Source of the DNA: Candidatus Falkowiibacteriota bacterium
GTDB taxonomy: Archaea; Iainarchaeota; Iainarchaeia; Iainarchaeales; GCA-2688035
Assembly (NCBI GenBank): GCA_017610485.1
Contig: JAFCBY010000058.1
Coordinates: forward strand, 1-7,043
Length of the DNA stretch: 7,043 bases
Direction of reading: 5' to 3'
Shown here: in pieces, positions 1 to 5,315 of the stretch
Position numbering within the stretch: the first letter of the stretch is position 1
How the letters are laid out: the number at the start of each line of letters is the position of its first letter
Position numbers and translations under genes: made by a program
Notes under the pieces: model-generated
The model's database searches: none
What the model was told of the DNA's origin: nothing
The model's input: the letters and a program-made list of their open reading frames with translations, nothing else

Positions 1-221
1 TCAGGCAATTGCGAGGGCTGAATTGGCTGCATCAGGATGCGGTCAACAGCGTACATAAAATTTTTATTGGCAGGCGCTTCGCCTGCAGAAGAATAAATAC
101 CGTGTTTGGAATCACCTGAGTAGTATGGCTTGTTCCCCCAGCCAGTTGACCATTCAACAGCCAGGGCATTGCCTGCAAAAAGCAGGAGAATCATTACCAA
201 AACAATTTTTTCCTTTCCCAT
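1..221 (-). CDS. Exported protein with Sec signal peptide, partial (C-terminus beyond the left edge)
   Basis: I read this from the reverse strand. An ATG at 221-219 opens a frame that stays open for 73 codons to the window edge. The N-terminus is a classic Sec signal peptide: Lys at residues 3 and 5, a hydrophobic core at about 6-16, and an Ala-Leu-Ala end at 19-21 that suggests cleavage before Val22. The mature part begins with an aromatic, Gly-rich stretch (Trp24, Trp28, Tyr33, Tyr34) and matches no family I know. The start lies one base after the stop of the upstream gene (223-855), so the two are almost certainly co-transcribed and translationally coupled. The product should act outside the membrane or at the cell surface. 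Function is unknown because most of the gene is probably missing. Confidence 0.72.
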   Translation of the reverse strand, partial: MGKEKIVLVMILLLFAGNALAVEWSTGWGNKPYYSGDSKHGIYSSAGEAPANKNFMYAVDRILMQPIQPSQLP

Positions 222-222
222 G

Positions 223-855
223 CTATCCCGCCAAGCCCGCAAATTCACAGTTGTCAAAAGCGTCCTTGTAAATAATCCACAGCGACTGGTTTAGGTTTGC
301 CTCGCCTTCAAGGTCAATTAAGAAAATTGGCTCTGAATCAAAGCTTTCCTCAAACAAGATTTCTTTCCCCTCAAGCTCTGCCGCCATAATAAGCAGTCCA
401 TCGCTTTCCAGCTGCAGGTCAGCGTAATAGGGAAGATCAAGGCATTGCTTTTGCCCAAGTGACGCAACCTCTGCATAAAAAGCCCTTTTCATCTCAACAA
501 AGTCCAGATACTCCAAATAAAGCCCTGCTGCCTCTTTCTGAATTTCCTTTGCCTGGCTGTCAGATTCGAGACTTGCCTGCAAGCCGCGCAAGCCATTCTT
601 CAAGGAAGCAACCTCGGAACTCGAAGCGCTTTCAACCAGGCCAAGCCCCTCGTCAAAAATGACTACAGTATCAAGCCCTATATCCAGGGAGTCAACGCCG
701 CTTTCCTCAAACAGGGAATCAAATTCGGCCAAATCAGAGACAAGTTCTGGAGGAGGGGGCTCAACAACCAAAAGCCATGGGAGAAAGAGGTATCCAGCAT
801 AAGCCAGCACAGCCACTACCAATAGAACCAAGAGGTTCCTCCAACGCCTGTCCAA
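223..855 (-). CDS. Membrane-anchored extracytoplasmic acidic protein, unknown function
   Basis: This 210-residue protein has a basic N-terminus (Arg3, Arg4, Arg6), one long hydrophobic segment at about 8-31, and a short run of four prolines (33-36). The rest is acidic and soluble, rich in Asp, Glu, Ser and Leu, with likely helical stretches at about 80-130. The layout suggests an uncleaved signal anchor with the body facing outside. The only cysteines are Cys138 and Cys203, which could form a disulfide. The start is TTG: the frame has a stop four codons upstream counting back from the TTG's own codon, no ATG is available near it, and a GGTGA site lies 6 nt before it. The next gene begins one base after its stop. 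I recognise no domain and infer only an exported role, shared with both neighbours. Confidence 0.72.
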   Translation of the reverse strand: MDRRWRNLLVLLVVAVLAYAGYLFLPWLLVVEPPPPELVSDLAEFDSLFEESGVDSLDIGLDTVVIFDEGLGLVESASSSEVASLKNGLRGLQASLESDSQAKEIQKEAAGLYLEYLDFVEMKRAFYAEVASLGQKQCLDLPYYADLQLESDGLLIMAAELEGKEILFEESFDSEPIFLIDLEGEANLNQSLWIIYKDAFDNCEFAGLAG

Positions 856-861
856 TAACCT

Positions 862-866
862 TCACC
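862..866 (-). promoter_or_regulatory. Shine-Dalgarno site for the TTG-initiated gene at 855
   Basis: On the minus strand GGTGA sits 6 nt before the TTG at 855-853. It is the evidence for this non-ATG start, together with the in-frame TGA at 864-862 that excludes a longer protein. Confidence 0.65.
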
Positions 867-869
867 CAC

Positions 870-878
870 AAAAAAAAA
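870..878 (-). terminator. T9 tract, possible archaeal terminator after the gene at 883-1575
   Basis: On the minus strand an uninterrupted run of nine T lies 5 nt past the stop codon of the 230-aa exported protein gene. Archaeal RNA polymerase can terminate at such oligo-T tracts without a hairpin. I see no convincing new box A for the next gene (855), so the tract may attenuate rather than fully stop transcription. Confidence 0.45.
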
Positions 879-882
879 TTAT

Positions 883-1575
883 TCAAGATTCAAGAATCCA
901 CCATTCATCTGTCGAAGGTCCAGAGCCTGTTCCCGAAGTTGGGACCTTTTCGTCTTTCTCAAAATACGTTTCGATGTCCTTAACAAAGATTGGACGGTCC
1001 AAAAGCTCGAACTTATGCACGATAAGTTCTGGGTCGTCACTCCAACCTACTCCAGAATCAAGTTCTATTGTTAATCTAAAGGTCTTCCGGTCTTCAGAGG
1101 GAAAGTAATAAGGGCGCAGATTGCTATAAACACTGTCCGCTCCATGCTCTGATATTAAATCCTTAATAAGGAATTTTTGCTCTGGAAATTCGCTGTAAAT
1201 TGACGCACCCCTTATCACAAAATAAGAGTTATCTTCATCCCAAAGCGTATGGTCACTAACATAGACTTCGAATAGGGGTTTTTTTTCATTGTCTCTCTCA
1301 TTTAGAACGAAAAACTGTATGCCTTCATTTTTTGCCATGTCACCACCATAGCTACTGGTACCACCATGCAATGCTACTGAATCCTTCATATAGCTGGTAA
1401 AACCAAGACCGCCCCCACTAATACCCACTGCAGTAGCAAGCCGCCTATTTACTTCACCGACGTTATTTCCTCCACCGACGTTTACTAGCCACGTGGGATT
1501 ATCAACTGCAACAACCAGCACAGAAACGAGAATAAGGAAAGCGAAAAGCGCTGCAAATGCATATTCTTTCTTCAT
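883..1575 (-). CDS. Secreted or membrane-anchored protein, Gly-rich N-terminal region, unknown function
   Basis: This 230-residue protein starts with Met-Lys-Lys and a hydrophobic stretch at about 6-24, fitting a Sec signal peptide or anchor, with possible cleavage near Ala23. Residues 32-80 are rich in Gly and Ser, with three short glycine clusters. From about 87 to 205 the pattern of alternating hydrophobic and charged residues suggests a beta-rich domain. The C-terminus is a Gly/Ser/Pro linker (213-222) followed by an acidic, Trp-Trp-containing tail. There is no cysteine. The ATG at 1575 is preceded at 7 nt by GGTGA (1583-1587) and farther up by a TATA-like element (1624-1632), so it heads a transcript. 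It is followed by two more exported-protein genes. I do not recognise the family; a surface role is inference. Confidence 0.72.
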   Translation of the reverse strand: MKKEYAFAALFAFLILVSVLVVAVDNPTWLVNVGGGNNVGEVNRRLATAVGISGGGLGFTSYMKDSVALHGGTSSYGGDMAKNEGIQFFVLNERDNEKKPLFEVYVSDHTLWDEDNSYFVIRGASIYSEFPEQKFLIKDLISEHGADSVYSNLRPYYFPSEDRKTFRLTIELDSGVGWSDDPELIVHKFELLDRPIFVKDIETYFEKDEKVPTSGTGSGPSTDEWWILES

Positions 1576-1582
1576 CCAATTT

Positions 1583-1632
1583 TCACCTTTTTACTTCTTT
1601 TCTAAATATTCATATATTGCCCTTATATTAAT
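1583..1632 (-). promoter_or_regulatory. Promoter and Shine-Dalgarno site for the gene at 883-1575
   Basis: Minus strand: TTAATATAA (1632-1624) resembles archaeal box A. Transcription would begin about 26 nt downstream, near 1602, giving a leader of about 27 nt that contains GGTGA at 1587-1583, 7 nt before the ATG. A second AT-rich element (ATATATGAATATTTA, about 1603-1617) is also present and makes the exact start uncertain. Confidence 0.5.
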
Positions 1633-1704
1633 GCCTTTCGGTTGCCGGTTTTTTTTGATTTGGTTGGCTTTGGGGGGGGCAGGCAATCAACGAATTTCGC
1701 CAAA

Positions 1705-1737
1705 CGCTTTTAAGGCTGCGCCCTGCAAGCGCTTTTA
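1705..1737 (+). promoter_or_regulatory. Box A promoter for the PIN gene, predicted leaderless
   Basis: CTTTTAAG at 1707-1714 is centred 26 nt before the ATG at 1737, the usual distance between box A and the transcription start in archaea. No GGTGA-type site precedes the ATG. Transcript start and start codon therefore probably coincide. The octamer CGCTTTTA occurs at 1705 and again at 1730, ending on the A of the ATG. Confidence 0.55.
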
Positions 1738-2154
1738 TGAGGAATTTCTACGTTGACACAGGTATCTGGATGGATTTGGCTTTTGGCAGGAAGGACAATG
1801 TAAGGCCGTTGGGAGAGCTTGCCTTCCAGTTCTTCAAAAAGTGCGTGAGAAACAAATGGCTTGTAATCTATTCAGATGCAGTCATTGAAGAGCTCGAAGA
1901 GCACTTAGCAAGACAGGAAATTGAAGAAAGGTGCTTTGCAGTGCTCGAAGAGAAAAAGCTAATTCAGAAGGTTGGATTTGGCAAAGAAGACGTGGAAGAA
2001 GCGGAGAAAATTTCGTAAAAAAGAAAGGGTCTCATTTGCTGATGCACTTCACGCAGTAATAGCCAGGAACCACAAAGCAGAGGTTATTTCAAGGGATAAG
2101 CACTTTGAACGGCTTTCAAGAATAGTCAATTGCTTTTTTCCTGAAGAGATTTGA
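1737..2154 (+). pseudogene. PIN-domain (VapC-like) ribonuclease toxin, interrupted by a +1 frameshift
   Basis: The N-terminal 93 residues are in one frame, ending at TAA 2016-2018. The rest of the same domain continues one base further on and ends at 2154. Joined, they give about 138 residues, normal for VapC. All four PIN acidic positions are intact: Asp7 in a Val-Asp-Thr motif, Glu51 or Glu52 in the helix at about 49-56, the Asp of Ala-Asp-Ala-Leu-His-Ala (2041-2043), and the Asp of Ser-Arg-Asp-Lys-His-Phe near 2095. PIN toxins of this kind are Mg-dependent RNases that cut tRNA, rRNA or mRNA. Removing one T from the TTT at 2011-2013, or the T at 2016, restores the frame. The gene faces the RHH gene at 2126-2413 tail to tail. 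It may be a true pseudogene, a sequencing error, or less likely programmed frameshifting. Confidence 0.82.
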
Positions 2155-2413
2155 ACCTGGCCAGGATTTCCCTGCCAACCTTTTCCCTAGCCCTTTCATA
2201 CTCTTCAGGCGTTGGCTCCTTGTAGCCAGCCCTTTTTGCAAAGCCCTTAACCTTTGCAAGCCTGGAGATAGCCCTCTCAGTCTCAAGCCTTTCGTGCAAC
2301 TCTCTTATCGCTTGCCTAATGTACTCGGTCTTCGTTCCAAAATTGAAGTCGTGAATATCCTGCTTTATGATTGACTCAAACTTCTTGCCAAGCCTCAAAC
2401 TAACAACATCCAT
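2126..2413 (-). CDS. Ribbon-helix-helix antitoxin-like DNA-binding protein
   Basis: The 95-residue product opens with the RHH pattern: a beta-strand Val-Val-Ser-Leu-Arg-Leu at 3-8, helix A at about 10-23, a turn with Gly-Thr-Lys-Thr at 26-29, and helix B at about 30-45 with Tyr-Ile-Arg-Gln-Ala-Ile-Arg. The tail (about 46-92) is charged and helical, as in antitoxins that wrap a PIN toxin. I take ATG 2413 as the start, because the strand then sits two residues in and a box A lies about 28 nt upstream; a TTG at 2422 would add three residues. Two 10-bp repeats cover the start and could be its own operator. The gene is convergent with the PIN gene and overlaps it by 29 nt, so it is probably the antitoxin partner, although such partners usually lie in one operon. 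Confidence 0.8.
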   Translation of the reverse strand: MDVVSLRLGKKFESIIKQDIHDFNFGTKTEYIRQAIRELHERLETERAISRLAKVKGFAKRAGYKEPTPEEYERAREKVGREILARFKSLQEKSN

Positions 2414-2431
2414 GTAATACAATGTAATACA
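2412..2431. repeat. Two perfect 10-bp tandem repeats, probable RHH operator
   Basis: ATGTAATACA occurs twice in direct succession (2412-2421, 2422-2431). Each contains TGTAATACA, an odd-centred palindrome with TGTA/TACA arms. The pair lies over the start codon and predicted transcription start of the RHH gene at 2413. RHH repressors such as Arc, MetJ and CopG bind tandem short palindromic boxes, so this is a natural autoregulatory site. Confidence 0.6.
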
Positions 2432-2435
2432 AAGG

Positions 2436-2445
2436 TGTTTTTAAT
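2436..2445 (-). promoter_or_regulatory. Box A for the RHH gene at 2413, leaderless
   Basis: On the minus strand ATTAAAAACA is centred about 27 nt before the ATG at 2413. This predicts a transcript starting at or within a few bases of the start codon, with the two 10-bp repeats spanning the region just downstream of the box. Confidence 0.45.
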
Positions 2446-2496
2446 CCTTGTGTCTGCCATCTAGAAACTTGCTGAATAAAATGGCCTTATTTCCCT

Positions 2497-2808
2497 TCAG
2501 CGGCGCCTGTGCCTTATGGCCATGCTCATTAGGGGGTCTTGCTTTAGCTTGAGCATGCCGATTACGAGGAGAAGCTGTATGCCGAACATTACAAAGTGCA
2601 ATGCGATGCCTGAGGGCGTGTTTTCAGGGACCAGGAAACCGGACATTTCAAGCAAGACAATGGCCAGCGAGAGCGCTGCAACAGAGTAGAAGACCACAAA
2701 GGCGTGCGTCATTAAACCGCCAAAGCTCTTCTGGGTCTGGTAGGCCTGGTGGAAGACCACAAGGCCCAGGACAAGGGTTATGATGTCAAGTGTTTCAATC
2801 AAGCCCAT
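2497..2808 (-). CDS. Small integral membrane protein, three predicted helices, unknown function
   Basis: From ATG 2808 the product is 103 residues. Three hydrophobic segments are visible at about 7-20, 36-55 and 67-87, and the C-terminus is basic (four of the last five residues are Arg or His) and probably cytoplasmic. A GTG at 2820 would add four residues, but the site GGAGTGA (2823-2817) lies 8 nt before the ATG and would abut or overlap the GTG, so the ATG is preferred. A box A at 2852-2860 supplies a promoter back to back with that of the thioredoxin reductase gene. I recognise no family. There is no conserved-looking polar residue inside the helices to suggest transport or catalysis. Confidence 0.7.
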   Translation of the reverse strand: MGLIETLDIITLVLGLVVFHQAYQTQKSFGGLMTHAFVVFYSVAALSLAIVLLEMSGFLVPENTPSGIALHFVMFGIQLLLVIGMLKLKQDPLMSMAIRHRRR

Positions 2809-2816
2809 GTAAACAT

Positions 2817-2860
2817 TCACTCCTTTCTTTTAAAGATAATGGAAAAGGTTGTTTAAATAA
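2817..2860 (-). promoter_or_regulatory. Promoter and Shine-Dalgarno site of the membrane protein gene
   Basis: Minus strand: TTATTTAAA (2860-2852) is a good box A. Transcription would begin near 2830. GGAGTGA (2823-2817) then lies in a roughly 22-nt leader, 8 nt before ATG 2808, and decides the start codon. Confidence 0.55.
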
Positions 2861-2892
2861 GTTGCCCTGTGGAAAATTTCGCAACAGGGTTC

Positions 2893-2903
2893 TTTTTTAA
2901 TAA
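2893..2903 (+). promoter_or_regulatory. Box A for the thioredoxin reductase gene, near-leaderless
   Basis: TTTTTTAATAA is centred about 28 nt before ATG 2928, leaving a leader of only a couple of bases. No Shine-Dalgarno site is present before the ATG. It is divergent from the promoter at 2852-2860. Confidence 0.55.
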
Positions 2904-2927
2904 GTTTAGCAGCTATTTTCTTTTGCT

Positions 2928-3854
2928 ATGGGAAAAGCAATAGATATTGCAATTGTGGGAGCAGGGCCTGCAGGAATGACTGCAGCCCTGTACGCCAAGA
3001 GAAAGGCCCTTAAAGTGCGAATTTTTGACTCCGGGGCAGCAGGAGGCCAGACAGCCCTGGCTGTCTGGGTAGAGAACTACCTTGGCTTTGGAAGGATAAA
3101 GGGCTTTGACCTAACCCAGAAAATGGCCAAGCATTTAGAAGATTTTGACATTGAGATTGAGGAAGCGGCAGAGGTAACCGGAATCTCAAAAAAGGGCAAG
3201 GGCTTTGAGCTTGACATCAACAATGGAGAGGAAAGGGTTGAGGCAAAGGCCGTTGTTTTGGCAACCGGAAGCAAGCACAAAATGCTCAACGTGCCAGGGG
3301 AAAAAGAATTTTACGGCAAGGGCGTTTCATACTGTGCTACCTGCGACGGCCCTGCTTTTAAAGGAAAGAGGGTTGCGGTTATAGGGGCAGGAAACTCCGG
3401 GGCAAACGCTTCCCTGTTCTTTGCAGGCATTAGCAGCAAGGTTTTCCTAATCGAGTTTGACGAAAAGCCAGCCTTTGACGCCATTTACAGCAAGCACGTC
3501 AAGGAAGCAGGGGTCGAAATGTTTTTGGGAAAGCAGGTTGTTGCAATCGAGGGTAAGAAAATGGTTTCCGGCCTAAAGCTAAAAGGCAGGGCAGGCGGAA
3601 AGGATGAAAGCCTTGCCGTTGACGGAGTCTTTGTTTACATTGGAATGACGCCAAGGAACGGGCTCGCAAAAAAGCTCGGCCTAAAGCTTGATGAAAAGGG
3701 ATTTGTTAAAGCCAACGGGCTTGGGGAGAGTTCGCAGCCAGGAATATTCATCGCAGGCGACGCCACAGGCGAGCTTGCCCAGGTGGTTGTGGCAGCAGGC
3801 AGTGGTGCAATAGCTGCAACCACAGTATTTGAGTTTGTAAAGGGGCTAAGATGA
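2928..3854 (+). CDS. trxB: Thioredoxin reductase-like FAD flavoprotein with CxxC
   Basis: The 308-residue protein has the full low-molecular-weight thioredoxin reductase layout. An FAD dinucleotide fold starts at Gly11-x-Gly-x-x-Gly16, followed by Gly-Gly-Gln at 39-41 and Val-Glu-Asn-Tyr at 48-51. The redox pair is Cys136-Ala-Thr-Cys139, the second dinucleotide fold is Gly153-x-Gly-x-x-Gly158, and the FAD-closing Gly-Asp is at 277-278. It would reduce thioredoxin or a glutaredoxin-like protein in the cytoplasm. The His-Arg-Arg-x3-Arg segment that grips the NADPH phosphate in Escherichia coli TrxB is absent; the position after the second beta-strand is Glu176. The electron donor may therefore be NADH or another carrier, as known for some archaeal homologues. 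The methyltransferase gene follows 31 nt downstream in the same direction. Confidence 0.9.
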   Translation: MGKAIDIAIVGAGPAGMTAALYAKRKALKVRIFDSGAAGGQTALAVWVENYLGFGRIKGFDLTQKMAKHLEDFDIEIEEAAEVTGISKKGKGFELDINNGEERVEAKAVVLATGSKHKMLNVPGEKEFYGKGVSYCATCDGPAFKGKRVAVIGAGNSGANASLFFAGISSKVFLIEFDEKPAFDAIYSKHVKEAGVEMFLGKQVVAIEGKKMVSGLKLKGRAGGKDESLAVDGVFVYIGMTPRNGLAKKLGLKLDEKGFVKANGLGESSQPGIFIAGDATGELAQVVVAAGSGAIAATTVFEFVKGLR

Positions 3855-3876
3855 CGAAGCGCAGATTTTAGGATAA

Positions 3877-3881
3877 GGTGA
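3877..3881 (+). promoter_or_regulatory. Shine-Dalgarno site of the methyltransferase gene
   Basis: GGTGA ends 4 nt before ATG 3886 and fixes this start over the out-of-frame ATG at 3881, which opens only a six-codon frame. Confidence 0.65.
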
Positions 3882-3885
3882 TGAA

Positions 3886-4524
3886 ATGCCAGAGCTAAAC
3901 GACCAAAACTTTTACTACCACGACTTCAGGGGAAGGCTTCTTGGCAACAAGGCAAGGGAACAGTTAATTATACACGAGATTGGAAGCATTGGCAGGCAGG
4001 ACTTCTTTTTGGAGGTGGGATGCGCCCAGGGCCACTTCGTGGGAAAGGCCCGGCGTTTTTCCGAGAACGCCTTTGGCGGCGAATACGAACTTGAAAAGAT
4101 GCCTGCTGCAAAAAGGAATTTTCCAGGCTGCCACTTCCTTGGGATAAATGCAGAGGCCCTTCCTTTCAAGCCAGACAGCTTTGATTTTGTGTTGTGCACA
4201 GAGGTCTTGGAGCACGTGCCGAACTGGAAGGCCGCCTTTCAGGAGCTGCTTAGGGTTTCGAGAAAAAAGGTTTTGGTAACAGTGCCCCTTGAAAAGGGCT
4301 ATTTTTGGCGCGCAATAAGCAAAGTCAGGGGTATGGAGTCAAGAGGGCACTTGCACAAGCTCGACAGCGAGGAATTAAAGGCCAAGCTTGGAAAGAAGTG
4401 GCGCATCCTAAAGAAGGAAATCGTTTCAACGCCAAGCCCGCACTTGAACAAGCTTATTGGGAAGAGGGCAAACGAGAGGCTTGGTCTCTATACCATGCTC
4501 TTGCTGGAAAAGACGCAGAACTAA
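3886..4524 (+). CDS. Class I SAM-dependent methyltransferase (Methyltransf_11 type)
   Basis: The 212-residue protein shows the Rossmann-like methyltransferase signatures in order. Motif I is Leu-Glu-Val-Gly-Cys-Ala-Gln-Gly at 42-49, which binds S-adenosylmethionine. An acidic residue (Glu67 or Glu69) ends the second strand and would bind the ribose. Asn-Ala-Glu-Ala-Leu-Pro-Phe at 88-94 sits near the adenine. Phe-Asp-Phe-Val-Leu-Cys-Thr-Glu-Val-Leu-Glu-His at 99-110 is the fourth-strand motif of the UbiE/Coq5-like group. Strand 5 is at about 128-133. The C-terminal third is basic. The substrate cannot be told from the sequence. It lies 31 nt after the thioredoxin reductase gene and has its own GGTGA site, so the two probably share a transcript, though no functional link is evident. 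Confidence 0.87.
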   Translation: MPELNDQNFYYHDFRGRLLGNKAREQLIIHEIGSIGRQDFFLEVGCAQGHFVGKARRFSENAFGGEYELEKMPAAKRNFPGCHFLGINAEALPFKPDSFDFVLCTEVLEHVPNWKAAFQELLRVSRKKVLVTVPLEKGYFWRAISKVRGMESRGHLHKLDSEELKAKLGKKWRILKKEIVSTPSPHLNKLIGKRANERLGLYTMLLLEKTQN

Positions 4525-4543
4525 TTCGAAAAAAGCAAAGTAA

Positions 4544-4551
4544 TTTATATA
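4544..4551 (+). promoter_or_regulatory. Strong box A for the second RHH gene
   Basis: TTTATATA is a near-perfect archaeal box A. A start 26 nt downstream of its centre falls near 4574, only a few bases before GTG 4578. It is overlapped by the first of three 12-bp repeats, so a bound repressor would block TBP. Confidence 0.6.
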
Positions 4552-4580
4552 AGATGTTATATAACATGTTATATAAGGTG
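4545..4580. repeat. Three tandem 12-bp palindromic repeats with a 20-bp perfect palindrome, probable operator
   Basis: TTATATAA, itself a perfect palindrome, occurs at 4545-4552, 4557-4564 and 4569-4576, an exact 12-bp period. The spacers are GATG, CATG and GGTG. Copies 2 and 3 with CATG form a perfect 20-bp palindrome at 4557-4576. The array covers the box A and the predicted transcription start of the RHH gene. RHH dimers bind tandem short palindromes cooperatively, so autoregulation is the natural reading. Confidence 0.7.
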
Positions 4581-4844
4581 GTTTCTATTAAGTGCTATTC
4601 TCTTGTGATTGAACCCAAGTTGGTTAAGGAAATTGACAGGCTGGTCAAAGAGCACGGCATGTTTAGCAGCAGAAGCGATTTCATCAGGGATGCGATAAGA
4701 GCAAGGCTCTTTGAGATAAGGAAAACGATGCTTGGAAAGCAGGCAAAGGAAAGGGTTTCCGGTAAAGAGCTTGCCCGCGAAGAAAAGCTTGTTGATGAGG
4801 CAATGGAAGAGGTTGACGAATACAAGTTTGGTGGCGTACACTGA
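4578..4844 (+). CDS. Ribbon-helix-helix (CopG/NikR-like) transcriptional regulator or antitoxin
   Basis: From GTG 4578 the product is 88 residues. The RHH fold is clear: strand Tyr-Ser-Leu-Val-Ile at 7-11, helix A at about 13-26 with Ile-Asp-Arg-Leu-Val, a turn with Ser-Ser-Arg-Ser, and helix B at about 33-44 with Phe-Ile-Arg-Asp-Ala-Ile-Arg. A charged helical tail (45-82) is long enough to bind a partner protein. The frame is also open upstream, with ATGs at 4554 and 4566, but these lie inside the repeat array and upstream of the transcription start predicted from the box A. GTG 4578 is favoured; the ATGs would add 8 or 4 residues. The stop overlaps the ATG of the next gene by one base. It is probably a self-repressing regulator or an antitoxin for the downstream protein. 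Confidence 0.8.
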   Translation: MVSIKCYSLVIEPKLVKEIDRLVKEHGMFSSRSDFIRDAIRARLFEIRKTMLGKQAKERVSGKELAREEKLVDEAMEEVDEYKFGGVH

Positions 4845-5302
4845 TGGTAAAAAGAGTTAACAGAAGGCAGCTGGAGCTTTTTCCCAGGGCAAACAAGCCA
4901 ACGCCTAAAGAATTTGCCGAAGACCTGATTTCAAAAAGGCTTGTTTTTGCATGCCATCAAGGAAGAAGTGGCAAAATGAAGGACGTGAGACTCAGTCTTG
5001 AGAGGGCTTTCATCGAACTTGAAAAGTATCAGGGCATTGACTATAAAAAAATCAAGAAACTCCTTAGAAAGGCTCCAGAGCTTTCAGCGCAAGTCTTTTG
5101 GGAAGAAGCAGTGGAAAGCATGAGAAGAAAGCCTGCTGAAAAAATTAAGATAATGCATGCCCTAAGGATAATTGCCCAGGCCGCAAACTGGAGACGCATT
5201 CAAAAGGATTGGGCTAAGGAGTATGTGGCTTCGCCTGAAGAGCTTGCAGAAATACAAAAGCAGAAAAGGCATTTGAAGGGCATTAAACAGGAAGGAAAAT
5301 AA
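4844..5302 (+). CDS. Unrecognised basic helical protein, partner of the RHH regulator
   Basis: The 152-residue protein starts at ATG 4844, sharing its A with the TGA of the RHH gene, so the two are co-translated. A weak GGTG lies 10 nt upstream. It is strongly basic, with Lys/Arg clusters at 3-8, 68-76, 94-102 and 137-148. It looks mostly helical, with likely helices at 21-32, 46-63, 67-76, 80-93, 97-114 and 131-143. One cysteine (Cys37) is present. There is no signal peptide or membrane segment. I do not see RelE/ParE, PIN, HEPN, MazF or acetyltransferase features. In this position one expects a toxin or another protein controlled by the RHH regulator. Nucleic-acid binding is plausible from its charge, but its function is unknown. 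Confidence 0.72.
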   Translation: MVKRVNRRQLELFPRANKPTPKEFAEDLISKRLVFACHQGRSGKMKDVRLSLERAFIELEKYQGIDYKKIKKLLRKAPELSAQVFWEEAVESMRRKPAEKIKIMHALRIIAQAANWRRIQKDWAKEYVASPEELAEIQKQKRHLKGIKQEGK

Positions 5303-5315
5303 GCAAAAAATCACT

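Noticed and set aside
1649..1679. Runs of eight T and eight G in the divergent intergenic region, considered as a terminator or structured element
   Set aside because: No gene ends nearby to be terminated, only one G-run is present so no four-tract quadruplex can form, and homopolymers alone do not support a call.
2007..2018. Programmed -1 frameshift site in the PIN gene (AAAATTT)
   Set aside because: The change needed is +1, not -1, and the heptamer is not in the right phase for tandem slippage. A single-base indel is simpler.
3879..3885. GTGATGA resembling a C box of a C/D box guide RNA
   Set aside because: It is the Shine-Dalgarno region of the methyltransferase gene, and no D box (CTGA) or C'/D' pair follows at a suitable distance.
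4305..4577. Long upstream extension of the RHH frame, giving a 179-aa protein that would overlap the methyltransferase gene
   Set aside because: The upstream part is an out-of-frame reading of the methyltransferase coding region, has no domain of its own, and lies before the clear box A and repeat array. The RHH fold begins only after 4578.
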